Shown in pieces: positions 31,045 to 38,977 of a stretch of 64,000 nt of DNA. The stretch comes from Acidobacteriota bacterium. GTDB taxonomy: Bacteria; Acidobacteriota; Blastocatellia; RBC074. The stretch lies in contig JAFDVI010000043.1 in NCBI GenBank assembly GCA_018269055.1, positions 1 to 64,000 on the forward strand, in the 5' to 3' direction. The translations under genes and the position numbers were made by a program. The first letter of the stretch is position 1, and every line of letters begins with the position of its first letter. Under the pieces are notes generated by a model. That model was given only the letters and a program-made list of their open reading frames with translations. It had not been told where the DNA came from and ran no database searches.

Positions 31045-33420
31045 TCACTCGTAGCGAAGCGCAATTATCGGGTCCACCTTCGCCGCTCGCCGAGCCGGAA
31101 TCCAACACGCCATCAACACAACCAGAATCAGTAATGCCGACACGCTTCCGTACGTCAGTGGGTCTGTCACGCTGACTTCAAACAGCAAGGCGCTCATCAA
31201 TCGTGTCAGGGCCAAAGCGCCAATCAATCCGATCACGGATCCGATTAACGCCAACGCCAAGCCTTGCTTTAAGACCAAACGCAAGACTGACCTTTGCCCT
31301 GCTCCCAGCGCCAGTCTGACGCCAATTTCACGCGTTCGTTGCGTGACGGAATACGCCAGAACGCCGTAAATCCCCACTGCCGCCAAAGCCAACGCTAATG
31401 CAGCAAACGCGCCAAGCAGGAAAGTATAAAACCGTGGCTGGGCGACTGAGCTGGAAACCAACTGTTTCATCGGCATGAAGCCGGTCGGTTCCAACGCGGA
31501 ATTGGCGGATTTGATCGCGTCTCGCACGCCTGCCACCAACGATTGCGGCGGAACCGTTGTGCGAATCATCAGGTAACTCCATAAAAAAGGCGTTTGAGCA
31601 AAAGGCGTGTAAATCGCGGAATCGTTGGGGTCATCCAACCCCGAATAGCGAACGTCAGCGACAACACCAACAATTTCGCGCCAATCGTTGGAAAGTTCGG
31701 AGTTGATCAGTTGTACACGTTTTCCCAACGCGCTTTCATTTGGGAACAGATTGCGCGCCAGTGTTTGATTGATGATGACCGTTTTCGCAGCTTTGTCGTC
31801 ATCGCGGTCGGTGAACTCGCGGCCTTCGCGCAGCGAAGTTCCCAAGGCGTGAAAATAGTTGGGGTTGACGGCAATGAAGTACGCGGAGCGTCCGCCGCTT
31901 TCGTTGGAGCTTTCTCCTTGCACTGTAAATCGTGTGGCGCGCTGTGCAGTGACAGGCGGCAAGGCGCTGCCGCCGCTGGCGGCTTCAACACCGGGAAGCT
32001 GGGCAATTCGAGCGAGCGCGTCGCGTAAAATGGTCGTTCGTTGCTGCGAGTCTTTGAATTCCACCATCGGTAGATTGGCGGTCAGCAGGTTTTCGGCCTT
32101 GAATCCCGTATCCACGTGCAGCAACCGGTTGAAGCTTTTCAACAATAACCCGGCTCCGACCAACACAATCAACGACAGAGCGATTTCTGTGACAACCAAC
32201 GCGTTCCGCAACCGATTGCCTTTCAAATGCCCAAATGCTCCACGCCCGCCATCCCGCAGTTTTTGATTCAGGCTGCCAGTTGATACCTGCCAGGCCGGAA
32301 CCAGCCCGAAGATCAATCCGGTCAACATCGTTGCCCCCAATGTGAACAACAAGACAGGCGCGTTCAGGCGAACTTCAGCCAAACGCGGAATGTCGTCCGG
32401 ATTGAAATTGACCAGCGCATCTATTCCCCAAATCGCCAGCAGCAACCCTGCCGCGCCGCCCAATACGGCAAGCAGCAAACTTTCCGTCAGCAATTGGCGC
32501 AATAACCGGCCGCGCCCAGCGCCCAGCGCGGCGCGAATCGCGACTTCCCGTTCGCGCACTGCCATCCGCGCCAGCGTCAAATTGGCGACGTTGGCGCAGG
32601 CAATCAACAACACAAATCCAACTGTTCCCAGCAACACCCATAACGCGCGACTGACATCGCCAACAATGCGGTCGTACAAGGGCGTAAAGCTGATGCGTAT
32701 CTTTGAGTTGGTGTCTGGATACTGCTGCTGCAATCGCTGTGAAATGGTTTCGACATCGGTTTGCATCTGCAACCGGCTGACGCCGGGTTTCAGGTGAGCA
32801 ACCGCACGAAAAATCCGGAACTGGCGGTTTTCCATCTGTCGCGGCGCTTCAGCCATTGCCGCACCAAATGTATTCCATAGCTTGAAATCGCGGCTGGGAT
32901 ACTGAAACTCCGGCGGCGTCACGCCAATGATGGTTTGTGGCTTGCCGTACAACCGAATCGTCTGGCCCAGAACGTCAGGGCTTCCGCCAAAATGGCTTTG
33001 CCAGAAATCGTAGCTAATGACGGCCAGCGCCTGCCGATCTTCTTCCGGTAGCCAAAACCTTCCCAGGATCGGCTGTGTCAGTTGCGGCAATAACTCCGGC
33101 GTGACGATTGCGCCTCTGACCTGAACGGTTTCGCCGCCAAACGTGACGTTGTACATATTGGACGCCCACAACGCCATCCAATCAAAACTCTGGCTGCCTT
33201 CTTTCACATCGCGAAAATCCGGCGGAGAAATGTTTGCCACGACAATATGTTCAGCATCTTTGTACGGCAGCGGTTTCAACAACACGCCATACACCACACT
33301 GAAAATTGCCGTATTGGCTCCGATGCCGAGCGCCAACGTCAGCACGGCGATTAACGCAAAGCCCGGATTTTTCACCAACATCCGCACGCCGTAGCGCAGG
33401 TCTTGCCAAAGTGTTTGCAT
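31045..33420 (-). CDS. ADOP-family orphan ABC permease, copy 3
   Basis: A 791-aa membrane protein, the shortest of the nine. ATCCTCCTGA on the plus strand gives a TCAGGAGGAT ribosome site right before the ATG. N-terminus MQTLWQDLRYGVRMLVKNPG; FtsX cores LIACANVANLTLARMAVRE/IRAALGAGRGRLLRQLL and LGAFAALALALAAVGIYGVL; end PARRAAKVDPIIALRYE. Periplasmic segments include ISPPDFRDVKEGSQSFDWM. It is preceded by the 517-bp repeat-rich gap that splits the array. Confidence 0.9.
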   Translation of the reverse strand: MQTLWQDLRYGVRMLVKNPGFALIAVLTLALGIGANTAIFSVVYGVLLKPLPYKDAEHIVVANISPPDFRDVKEGSQSFDWMALWASNMYNVTFGGETVQVRGAIVTPELLPQLTQPILGRFWLPEEDRQALAVISYDFWQSHFGGSPDVLGQTIRLYGKPQTIIGVTPPEFQYPSRDFKLWNTFGAAMAEAPRQMENRQFRIFRAVAHLKPGVSRLQMQTDVETISQRLQQQYPDTNSKIRISFTPLYDRIVGDVSRALWVLLGTVGFVLLIACANVANLTLARMAVREREVAIRAALGAGRGRLLRQLLTESLLLAVLGGAAGLLLAIWGIDALVNFNPDDIPRLAEVRLNAPVLLFTLGATMLTGLIFGLVPAWQVSTGSLNQKLRDGGRGAFGHLKGNRLRNALVVTEIALSLIVLVGAGLLLKSFNRLLHVDTGFKAENLLTANLPMVEFKDSQQRTTILRDALARIAQLPGVEAASGGSALPPVTAQRATRFTVQGESSNESGGRSAYFIAVNPNYFHALGTSLREGREFTDRDDDKAAKTVIINQTLARNLFPNESALGKRVQLINSELSNDWREIVGVVADVRYSGLDDPNDSAIYTPFAQTPFLWSYLMIRTTVPPQSLVAGVRDAIKSANSALEPTGFMPMKQLVSSSVAQPRFYTFLLGAFAALALALAAVGIYGVLAYSVTQRTREIGVRLALGAGQRSVLRLVLKQGLALALIGSVIGLIGALALTRLMSALLFEVSVTDPLTYGSVSALLILVVLMACWIPARRAAKVDPIIALRYE

Positions 33421-33475
33421 AAATCCTCCTGAGGAGATGTCAGATGCTATCTCTAAATCAAAACAAAAACTTTGA

Positions 33476-33580
33476 GACAGGATTAACAGGATTTTTCAGG
33501 ATAAACGGAATTCCAACTTGATTGGAGCCTTGTTGAAATTAGCGTTTCTGAAAATCCTGCCCAATCCTGTAAATCCTGTC
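33476..33580. repeat. 'ACAGGAT' inverted repeat, second copy
   Basis: The left arm 33476-33502 has GACAGGATTAACAGGATTTT; the right arm 33550-33580 has AATCCTGTAAATCCTGTC. The layout matches the element at 5677-5764, showing a dispersed repeat family in intergenic positions. Confidence 0.6.
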
Positions 33581-33646
33581 GAAAAAAGAGTGTCCCAATG
33601 TTGTTTGTTCTGATTTAGCTTTTAAGAAAAAGAATTTCCGAAAAAA

Positions 33647-33830
33647 GTCCCGGAGGGACGACGAGAGAATAGCCCCGGATGAAATCCGGGGAACGAGGCC
33701 AAATATATTTCAAGCCCCGGCAGGGGCGACAGACGTGAAGCTCTCCTGTCGCCCCTGCCGGGGCTTGTTAGCCTTGCTTACCATACCCAGGGTTTCACCC
33801 TGGGCTAATGTCTTTTCACCCCTTTGGGGT
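33647..33830. repeat. composite palindromic element with inverted terminal double-hairpin units
   Basis: Left unit (33647-33691): GTCCC-GGA-GGGAC, a spacer, then CCCCGGAT-GAA-ATCCGGGG. Right unit (33786-33830), read on the minus strand: ACCCC-AAA-GGGGT, a spacer, then CCCAGGGT-GAA-ACCCTGGG. The two units are diverged homologues in opposite orientation. Between them sits a perfect 22-bp inverted repeat (33711-33732 with 33746-33767) around a 13-nt loop. This is a REPIN/BIME-like arrangement. Confidence 0.8.
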
Positions 33831-33848
33831 TTTGATCGGAAAATCATT

Positions 33849-33924
33849 TTCTTGATTTCTGTAGATAATATGAATTCGGCAGCATCTTCTTGATTTCTGT
33901 AGATAATATGAATTCGGCAGCATC
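33849..33924. repeat. 38-bp tandem direct repeat (two copies)
   Basis: 33849-33886 and 33887-33924 are identical, each with a GATTTCTGTAGATAATATG core and a GAATTCGGCAGCATC end. They lie immediately before the stop of ADOP copy 4 and suggest a recent slippage duplication. Confidence 0.9.
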
Positions 33925-33937
33925 TAACATCCAACAT

Positions 33938-36394
33938 CTACTCATAGCGAAGCGCGATCATTGGATCCACTTTCGCCGCTCGCCGAGCCGGAATGTAACA
34001 GGCAACAAGCGCTACAACGCTCAACAAAACGATGACTGCCGCAAACGTCAGCGGATCGGTCACGCTGATTTCAAACAGCAGCGTCGAAATCAATCGCGTT
34101 AGGGCGAAGGCGCCAGCCAAGCCAATGCCGATGCCAACGGCGACCATCTTCGTTCCTTGCCCCAGAACCATTTTCACCACGTCCGTGCTGCGAGCGCCAA
34201 GCGTCATACGCACGCCGATTTCCTGCGTGCGTTGCGACACCGAATACGACATCACGCCGTAAATCCCCACGCTGGCCAGCGCCAGGGCAATCAGCGAAAA
34301 CGCGGCGAGCAACAAAGACAGGAAACGCGGTCTGGCCAGCGAATCGGCCACCACGTCAGACATCGTTTGCAATCCGAAAATGGGAAGCGACGGATCAAGT
34401 TCGCGCACCGCGGCGCGCACAGCGCCAGCAATTTGCGTCGGGTCGCCCTCTGTGCGCACGACAAAATTCTGTCGTCTGTTTCCGCCCGCCAAGGCGACGA
34501 ATTGTTGTTCCAGCAGATAGAGTTCCGTCCCGGCAGGTTTGTCCACGCCCAGATTCTTCGTGTCTTCGACAATGCCGACGACGGTAAACCAGTTGGGTTG
34601 ATTGGAAACTTGCGGGTCAAGGCGGCGTCCGATCGGATTGCCTTCCCAATAGCGTTTGGCCAGCGCTTTGTTAATCACGGCAACGCGCATTGCGTTTTCG
34701 TTACGGTCGCCGGGTTCAAACAAACGGCCTTCGATCAAACGAATGCCCATCGTTTTGAAATAGTCTTCGCCGACGACATTCCAGAAATCCACGTTTCCAC
34801 GCGAAGGTTCGTTCGGTTTCGGCTGGTACCCTTCGATGTCCGTATCGTTGGCGTCAATGGGTCGCAGGGGCGGCAATTCCCCTGCCATCGCGGCGGATTT
34901 CACGCCGGGAATTGCAGAGAGTTTTTCCTGCAAAGATTGAGAAAACCGTAACTGATCGGGAACTTTATAATTGTTGGGCGGCAGCGCGACGGTGAATGAC
35001 AACACGCCAAACGGATTGAACCCCACATCAACATTCCGCAACTTCCAGAACGCGCGAATCATCAATCCCGATCCAACGACCAGCACCACTGCCATGGCGA
35101 TTTCAGTCACAACCAAAGTTTTGCGCAGCAACTGGCTGCTTGCACCGACCGAACTCCCTTTGCCGGAACCATGCAGCCACGCGGCCAGGTTTCGTTCGCG
35201 AAGTTGCGCCATTGGCGCCAGCGCAAATAGAAAAGCCGTCAAAATGGAAACGCCAACAGTGAACGCCAATACCAACTGGTCAATTTTGATTTCACCCGTG
35301 CGCGGCACACTGTCCGGCGAGCTGGCGATAATCAGTTTCAATCCCAGTTGCGCCAACAGCACGCCGCCGACAGCGCCAAACAACACCAGCAGAAATCCTT
35401 CGGCCAGAAACTGCCGCAGCATTCGCGTTTTCCCCGCGCCCAACGCCAACCGCACGGCAAATTCCCTGTGACGCGCTTCCGCCCGCGCCAACAACAAACT
35501 GGCGACGTTCGCGCAGGCAATCAGCAAGACAAAACCGACCGCTCCTAACAGCATCAGCACGGCGGATCGCGCTCCGCCCACCACGTCCTGATGCAACGGA
35601 AACATCAGCACCGGATGAAAATTCGCGCTAAACAAATGCCGCGCGCGTTTTTCGGTATTCCATCCGGCAATCAAGCTTTCTGTTTCCTGACGCGCCTGGT
35701 CAATACTGGTTCCGGGTTTCAACCGGCCAATTACATATAGGAAATGGCTGCTTCGACCGCCGGGGTTGGCCGGATCGAATTGAAAGGATGTCCAGACGTC
35801 CGTCGGTTCATTCGTGCCGGGCGGAAACACATATCCTTGCGGCATGACGCCGATCACATTGACTGCCCGCGAATTGATTCGCATTTCCTGGCCGATAATA
35901 TCGGCTCGCCCGCCAAACGCGCGTTGCCATAATGCGTGTGAGATGATCGCGACGCGCGGCCCGCCCACCAAATCTTCTTCCGCCGAAAAGTTGCGCCCCA
36001 GAGCCGGTTGCACGCCCAGCGTTTCCATCAAACTGCGCGTGACAGTGGCCGATGGAACGCGAATCGGATCGCCGTTAGTCGCGATATTCACTCCGCCCGC
36101 CGACCATGCGCCAATGGATTCCCAGGATTTCGCCTCTCGCTGAATGTCCAGGTATTCCGGCGGCGAAATCCAAAACTTCCGCAGGTTCATCGTTGGAAAT
36201 TCGCTGTACACGCGCACCAACCGGCCAGGCTCTTTGAACGGCAGCGGACGCAGCAACACGCCGTTGACGACACTGAATATCGCCGTGTTTGCTCCGATTC
36301 CCAGCGCCAGCGTAAAAATAATGATGAATGCGAAGCCAGGTCGCTTCCACAACATTCGTGCGCCGTAGCGCAAGTCTTGCCAGAGTGTTTGCAT
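33938..36394 (-). CDS. ADOP-family orphan ABC permease, copy 4
   Basis: An 818-aa permease. The ATG at 36394 follows AGGAGGATTA; an in-frame codon at 36445 would add 17 residues that lie over the intergenic hairpin. N-terminus MQTLWQDLRYGARMLWKRPG; FtsX core LIACANVASLLLARAEARH with VRLALGAGKTRMLRQFL; second core LAAFSLIALALASVGIYGVM; end PARRAAKVDPMIALRYE. Its 5' and 3' flanks resemble those of copies 3 and 5, pointing to duplication of gene plus flank. Confidence 0.9.
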   Translation of the reverse strand: MQTLWQDLRYGARMLWKRPGFAFIIIFTLALGIGANTAIFSVVNGVLLRPLPFKEPGRLVRVYSEFPTMNLRKFWISPPEYLDIQREAKSWESIGAWSAGGVNIATNGDPIRVPSATVTRSLMETLGVQPALGRNFSAEEDLVGGPRVAIISHALWQRAFGGRADIIGQEMRINSRAVNVIGVMPQGYVFPPGTNEPTDVWTSFQFDPANPGGRSSHFLYVIGRLKPGTSIDQARQETESLIAGWNTEKRARHLFSANFHPVLMFPLHQDVVGGARSAVLMLLGAVGFVLLIACANVASLLLARAEARHREFAVRLALGAGKTRMLRQFLAEGFLLVLFGAVGGVLLAQLGLKLIIASSPDSVPRTGEIKIDQLVLAFTVGVSILTAFLFALAPMAQLRERNLAAWLHGSGKGSSVGASSQLLRKTLVVTEIAMAVVLVVGSGLMIRAFWKLRNVDVGFNPFGVLSFTVALPPNNYKVPDQLRFSQSLQEKLSAIPGVKSAAMAGELPPLRPIDANDTDIEGYQPKPNEPSRGNVDFWNVVGEDYFKTMGIRLIEGRLFEPGDRNENAMRVAVINKALAKRYWEGNPIGRRLDPQVSNQPNWFTVVGIVEDTKNLGVDKPAGTELYLLEQQFVALAGGNRRQNFVVRTEGDPTQIAGAVRAAVRELDPSLPIFGLQTMSDVVADSLARPRFLSLLLAAFSLIALALASVGIYGVMSYSVSQRTQEIGVRMTLGARSTDVVKMVLGQGTKMVAVGIGIGLAGAFALTRLISTLLFEISVTDPLTFAAVIVLLSVVALVACYIPARRAAKVDPMIALRYE

Positions 36395-36409
36395 TAATCC
36401 TCCTGGGGA

Positions 36410-36466
36410 GATGTCAGATGCTGGGTATTGGATATTGGAATTCAACGGTACCTAACATCTGACATC
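36410..36466. repeat. inverted repeat between ADOP copies 4 and 5
   Basis: GATGTCAGATG (36410-36420) and CATCTGACATC (36456-36466) are perfect 11-bp complementary arms around a 35-nt loop, in the 78-bp gap between two minus-strand genes. It could be a terminator or processing hairpin. One arm recurs upstream of copy 3. Confidence 0.7.
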
Positions 36467-36472
36467 CAACAT

Positions 36473-38944
36473 CTACTCATAACGAAGCGCAATCATTGGA
36501 TCCACTTTTGCCGCTCGCCGCGCTGGAATCCAACATGCCAACAGCGCCACTGCAACCAGCAACATTGCTACGCCAACAAAAATCAACGGGTCGGTCGCAC
36601 TGACGCCAAACAATTGACTTTCGATCAATCGCGTGGCGGCAAAAGCCACACCCAAGCCAATCGCCGCGCCAATGACAACCAGCAACATTCCTTGCCGAAT
36701 GATCAAAGCCAGCACGTTCGCGCTTTGCGCGCCCAATGCCATGCGAATGCCGATTTCTCGCGTGCGGCGGCTGACCATCCAGGCCATCACACCGTAAAGC
36801 CCCAGGCAGGCGAGCAGCAGCGCCACCAAACCAAAGATTCCGATCAACGTCGAAGCTAGGCGCGTTGCGGACAGTGTTTTGCCAATCTGTTCGGACATGG
36901 TTGTGATGTCGTTGAGCGGCAAGGATGCATCCAGCGCCACGAGTTCTTTGCGAACCGCCGGGATCAACCCTTCGGCGCTGGTCTTTGTTCGCAATACCAG
37001 GTTTGTGTAGGAGTTATAACTGCGCTGCAAGGCAGGCAGGTCAAAATGCGGGATCGGCGTTTCGGTCAGTTCGTGATGTTTGATGTCGTGCGAAATGCCG
37101 ATGATTTCCATCGCGGGCATCCCAGGCCCAAGGCGCAGGTGCTGGCCCAAGGCGTTCTCGCCGGGAAAGAACCGCTGCGACATCGCTTCGTTGATGATCA
37201 CTACTTCGGGCGCTCCCTGCCGATCCTGTTCGGTAAACCCGCGTCCCGCGACCATTTGGATACCCATCGTTTCGTGATACCGCGGGCCGACGACACTGGC
37301 GTCAAACGCCATCTGTTCGTCGGGCAGAGGCTGCCGTCCTTCGACCAGAATGCTGTTCATCATGCGGCTGCCGCTGAGCGGCATCACCAGTCCCTGGCTC
37401 ACCATTTCGATGCCGGGCAATGCCGCCAGACGTTCTATCGCCTGTCGCTGTAAGGCTTGCCCGCGCGCATCGTCATATTTCTTTTCATCGAGTTCGAGCG
37501 GGACAAGCAGCAAATTTTCGCTTCGATAACCCGGCTCAATGGCCAGCAGGTTGCGAAAACTTTTGATGCACAATCCCGCGCCGATCAGTACAACGATGGC
37601 CAATGCAAGCTGCGCGACAACCAACAGACTGCGGAAATTGAATCGGCGACTGCTTTGGTCGGAGACGCCACCTTCTTCCTTCAACGCGGGAACCAGATTG
37701 GCTTTTGAACTCTGCCAGGCGGGCGCCAGGCCAAACAAAATTCCGGCGAGCAAGGTGATCAGCGCGGTGAAGGCTAGAACGCGCCCGTCCACTCCCTCGC
37801 CCAGCAGTGTTTGCGCCACGCTCAGTCGCGCCTGCATTTTGATCAGCAGTGATACCAGCCAGGGCGCGAGCAGCAGGCCGATTGCGCCGCCCGCCAACGC
37901 AAGCAGCATACTTTCCGTAAACAATTGCCGCATCAGGAGCCCACCGCTTGCCCCCAGCGCCAACCGTATGGCCATTTCTTTGCGCCGAGCAACGCCGCGC
38001 GCCAGCAATAATCCCGCGACATTGACGCAAGCGATTAACAAGACCAATCCGACCACGGCCATCAAGAGTTTTAGCGGCGACGAAAACCGTTTGCGCAGCA
38101 CCGAAATTCCGCGCCCGCCCGGTTCAAACTTGATGTGCTGTTCGCTGAACGGAAATCCTTTGGTGATCGTGCCTGCCGGCGTGTTGGCTTCCTTGATTTG
38201 TTGCGCCAACCCATCCAATCCCGCTTCGGCCTGCTGTTGGCTAACGCTTTCTTTAATTCGCCCCAGCAAAATCAGCCAGCCGTCTTTTCGATTTTCAACG
38301 AACTTCGATTGCGCCAACACGGGATGCATCAACACCGGAACCCAGATTTCGGTCGGTTCTTCCAGAATCATTCCGTTGAAGCTCGGCGGCGCGATGCCGA
38401 TGACGGTCAGCGGAACACTGTTCACCGTAATGGTTTTGCCCAGCAGATTTGGATCCGTGTTGTAGCGCTTTCGCCAAAATCCATCGCTGATGACGGCGAC
38501 GGGTTGCGTGCCCGGCGTATTGTCTTCTTCGGGCGAAAAGGTGCGCCCGCGCGATGCCGTCACACCCAGCACATCGAAGTAATTGCCGGAAACATACTCG
38601 CTGCGCACTCGTTCAACCCAGTCATTCGTCTTCAGTTCCAACTCGGTGGTTGAGAAAGCCAACAAGCCGGAAAGCACCTGATTTTGCGCGCGGTAATCCT
38701 TGAAATTCGGGTACGAAAAGGCGTTGCTGACGAAATACGGTTTGACGCTGACAGAGTTGATCAGCACAAGTTGATCCGGCGCCTTGACGGACAACGACCG
38801 AATCAACAGTTTGTCGGTCACGCTGAAGATCGCTGTGTTCGCGCCAACGCCGAGCGCCAACGTCAACACAGCAATCAGCGTAAACCCCGGTTTCTTTAGC
38901 AACATTCGAGCGCCGTATCGTAAATCCTGCATTAACAAGCTCAT
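36473..38944 (-). CDS. ADOP-family orphan ABC permease, copy 5
   Basis: An 823-aa permease with a variant N-terminus, MSLLMQDLRYGARMLLKKPG, and AGGGAGGTACGCC before the ATG. The first periplasmic domain has FSYPNFKDYRAQNQVLSGL and GNYFDVLGVTASRGR, which pairs it with copy 6 as a subfamily. FtsX cores: LIACVNVAGLLLARGVARR/IRLALGASGGLLMRQLF and FGLVALLLACLGLYGVM; end PARRAAKVDPMIALRYE. It is 33 bp downstream of copy 6 and probably in the same transcript. Confidence 0.9.
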   Translation of the reverse strand: MSLLMQDLRYGARMLLKKPGFTLIAVLTLALGVGANTAIFSVTDKLLIRSLSVKAPDQLVLINSVSVKPYFVSNAFSYPNFKDYRAQNQVLSGLLAFSTTELELKTNDWVERVRSEYVSGNYFDVLGVTASRGRTFSPEEDNTPGTQPVAVISDGFWRKRYNTDPNLLGKTITVNSVPLTVIGIAPPSFNGMILEEPTEIWVPVLMHPVLAQSKFVENRKDGWLILLGRIKESVSQQQAEAGLDGLAQQIKEANTPAGTITKGFPFSEQHIKFEPGGRGISVLRKRFSSPLKLLMAVVGLVLLIACVNVAGLLLARGVARRKEMAIRLALGASGGLLMRQLFTESMLLALAGGAIGLLLAPWLVSLLIKMQARLSVAQTLLGEGVDGRVLAFTALITLLAGILFGLAPAWQSSKANLVPALKEEGGVSDQSSRRFNFRSLLVVAQLALAIVVLIGAGLCIKSFRNLLAIEPGYRSENLLLVPLELDEKKYDDARGQALQRQAIERLAALPGIEMVSQGLVMPLSGSRMMNSILVEGRQPLPDEQMAFDASVVGPRYHETMGIQMVAGRGFTEQDRQGAPEVVIINEAMSQRFFPGENALGQHLRLGPGMPAMEIIGISHDIKHHELTETPIPHFDLPALQRSYNSYTNLVLRTKTSAEGLIPAVRKELVALDASLPLNDITTMSEQIGKTLSATRLASTLIGIFGLVALLLACLGLYGVMAWMVSRRTREIGIRMALGAQSANVLALIIRQGMLLVVIGAAIGLGVAFAATRLIESQLFGVSATDPLIFVGVAMLLVAVALLACWIPARRAAKVDPMIALRYE

Positions 38945-38977
38945 GGCGTACCTCCCTGAATGGGGAAATCACTTCCT

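Larger units (their letters stand above)
33421..33937. other. repeat-rich intergenic region in the ADOP array
   Basis: A 517-bp gap between copies 3 and 4, with no credible gene. It is filled by an ACAGGAT-type inverted repeat, a composite double-hairpin element and a 38-bp tandem duplication, each listed separately. It also repeats the 5' flank of copy 4: a GGAGATGTCAGATGCT block just upstream of copy 3 recurs upstream of copy 4. Confidence 0.8.

Noticed and set aside
33647..33830. CRISPR-like array because of repeated hairpins
   Set aside because: The units are inverted and diverged, with no regular spacers and no cas genes.
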